DNA of 8,331 bases from Vulcanimicrobiota bacterium. GTDB lineage: Bacteria; Vulcanimicrobiota; Xenobia; Xenobiales; JADMJV01. This document shows, piece by piece, positions 7,357 through 8,331 of the stretch. Within the stretch, counting starts at the first letter, position 1. Each line of letters opens with the position of its first letter. Location: assembly GCA_023447635.1 (NCBI GenBank), contig JAEXNA010000174.1, positions 1 to 8,331 on the forward strand, read 5' to 3'. The notes beneath the pieces were generated by a model. It did no database searches and had not been told where the DNA came from. It worked only from the letters and a program-made list of their open reading frames with translations. Both the position numbers and the translations under genes were made by a program.

Positions 7357-7499
7357 GCTGACTAGTACAGCATCCGTAAAGGACGTCCCTTTCCCGGACG
7401 GTCGACAAGGTTTCCGTCCGGCCGGTGTGCAACCGCGCTGCAACCCCGGACGCTGTAGCATGGGGTTATTCTCACACCGGGGGGTAGAAAAGGTGCTAT
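7357..7499. promoter_or_regulatory. Divergent radA/fabG intergenic region with two inverted repeats and a direct repeat
   Basis: This 143-bp stretch must hold the promoters of both radA (leftward) and fabG (rightward). No convincing -35/-10 pair was found for either. It contains an 8-bp inverted repeat CCGGACGG / CCGTCCGG (7394-7401 and 7414-7421, 12-base spacer). Immediately next to it is a second one, CCGGTGTG / CACACCGG (7422-7429 and 7473-7480). TGCAACC occurs twice, at 7428-7434 and 7439-7445, 11 bases apart or about one helical turn. These are candidate operator elements for a dimeric regulator, with no protein identified. Confidence 0.4.
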
Positions 7500-8231
7500 A
7501 TGCGACTTCAGGATAAAGTGGCGTTGATCACGGGCGGAGCCCGCGGAATCGGCCGAGCCACCGCCGAGCTATTCATCAAACAGGGAGCCCGCGTGGCCAT
7601 CGTCGACGTCGACGAGGCCGAGGTTCAGGCGACCGCCGCCGAACTTGGCGCGGAAACCCTGGGACTGGCGATGGACGTGACCTCGCAAGCTTCGGTGCAG
7701 GCCGGAGTGGACGCCATCCTGGCCCGCTTCGGTCAGATCGATATCCTGGTCAACAACGCCGGGATCATTCGCGACGCCCAGTTGGCCAAGATGCAGGAGT
7801 CGGACTTCGACGCCGTAGTGGCGGTCAACTTGAAGGGTGTTTATAACACGGGTCAGATCGTGGCCAAGCACATGGTCGAGCGCGGCAAGGGCGTCATCTT
7901 GAATGCTTCCTCTGTAGTTGCGCTCTACGGCAACTTTGGTCAGACCAACTACGTGGCAACCAAGGCCGCGGTGATCGGGATGACCAAGACCTGGTCGCGC
8001 GAACTTGGCCGCAAGGGCGTTCGCGTCAACGCGGTGGCGCCTGGATTCATCCGCACCCGCATGACCGAGGGGATCCCGGATAAGGTGATGGAGCAGATCG
8101 GTGCCAAGGTGCCGCTGGGCCGCATGGGAGACCCCATCGAGATCGCCAACGCCTACCTGTTCCTGGCTTCGGACGAGGCGTCGTACATCAACGGCCACGT
8201 GCTCAGCGTGGACGGCGGCGTTACAACCTAG
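7500..8231 (+). CDS. fabG: 3-oxoacyl-ACP reductase-type short-chain dehydrogenase (FabG-like)
   Basis: This 243-residue soluble enzyme most likely reduces 3-oxoacyl-ACP to 3-hydroxyacyl-ACP in fatty-acid elongation. The nucleotide-binding TGGARGIG is at residues 11-18 and NNAG at 85-88. The catalytic set N110, S138, Y151 and K155 falls at the same numbers as in E. coli FabG. The PG motif (181-182) and the C-terminal DGGVTT are also typical, and the length is standard. D36 at the end of the second strand (IVDVD) is usual in NAD(H)-using members, whereas R15 in the glycine loop fits NADP(H), so the cofactor is unsettled. The ATG at 7500 follows AGGTG at 7491-7495. The gene stands alone, divergent from radA, not in a fab cluster, so a different oxoacyl or hydroxyacyl substrate is possible. 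A strong terminator follows at 8290. Confidence 0.9.
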   Translation: MRLQDKVALITGGARGIGRATAELFIKQGARVAIVDVDEAEVQATAAELGAETLGLAMDVTSQASVQAGVDAILARFGQIDILVNNAGIIRDAQLAKMQESDFDAVVAVNLKGVYNTGQIVAKHMVERGKGVILNASSVVALYGNFGQTNYVATKAAVIGMTKTWSRELGRKGVRVNAVAPGFIRTRMTEGIPDKVMEQIGAKVPLGRMGDPIEIANAYLFLASDEASYINGHVLSVDGGVTT

Positions 8232-8289
8232 CTTCCGAGTGAGCTCAGAGCGCGCGGGGCAACTCGTCGTCGCTTCTCCAACAGAAAGA

Positions 8290-8320
8290 AAAACGGCGAG
8301 CCTTTTGGGCTCGCCGTTTT
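8290..8320 (+). terminator. Rho-independent terminator after fabG
   Basis: A perfect 13-bp stem pairs 8290-8302 with 8308-8320 around a five-base TTTTG loop, ending in TTTT on the plus strand. It begins 58 bases after the fabG stop. Because the stem starts with AAAA on the opposite arm, it can also act on leftward transcription. The U-run is short (four bases), but the stem is GC-rich and complete. Confidence 0.88.
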
Positions 8321-8331
8321 CGTAGCGCTGG

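Noticed and set aside
7362..7373. Four-codon minus-strand mini-ORF just before radA
   Set aside because: It has no ribosome site and is short enough to occur by chance.
7357..7461. 35-residue N-terminal extension of RadA from ATG 7461
   Set aside because: It crosses the divergent intergenic repeats and does not resemble RadA, whose sequence normally begins shortly before the first zinc-finger cysteines.

Overview
The window looks like ordinary chromosome from a GC-rich bacterium (clearly above 60% G+C by eye). It holds seven protein-coding genes, no RNA genes, no insertion sequence and no CRISPR array. The run radA - yacL - ispD on the minus strand matches a gene neighbourhood known from Bacillus and other Gram-positive or deep-branching Terrabacteria, where the usual order is radA-disA-yacL-ispD-ispF. 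Here disA is absent between radA and yacL, and ispF does not follow ispD. Together with high GC and a large Pro/Ala-linkered protein of no recognised family, this suggests a poorly sampled, non-model lineage of that broad group (for example Armatimonadota, Eremiobacterota or relatives). That placement is only a guess.

Layout. Positions 1-126 hold three tandem 42-bp units able to form alternative hairpins. They are followed by a short leader with a good sigma-70-type promoter (183-211). The plus-strand pair 274-2781 and 2814-3341 encodes an 835-residue protein of unknown function (two clear copies of a beta-rich module, a third degenerate copy, and a Met-rich C-terminus) and a Nudix hydrolase of the ADP-ribose pyrophosphatase type. 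This pair converges on a minus-strand operon spanning 7356 down to 3380: radA (DNA repair/recombination ATPase), yacL (membrane-anchored PIN-TRAM protein), ispD (MEP isoprenoid pathway) and a small unrecognised protein with a WWWW motif whose TTG start overlaps the ispD stop. A 143-bp divergent intergenic region (7357-7499) with inverted and direct repeats separates radA from a plus-strand FabG-type short-chain reductase (7500-8231). That gene is closed by a strong stem-loop terminator at 8290-8320.

How the genes work together. The minus-strand genes form a tight housekeeping operon with gaps of 63 bp between radA and yacL, 2 bp between yacL and ispD, and a 4-base overlap between ispD and the last gene. 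RadA, ispD, the Nudix enzyme and FabG are confidently identified. No defence or mobile system is visible. The most novel material is the 835-residue modular protein, the small protein coupled to ispD, and the hairpin-forming 42-bp repeats at the left edge.
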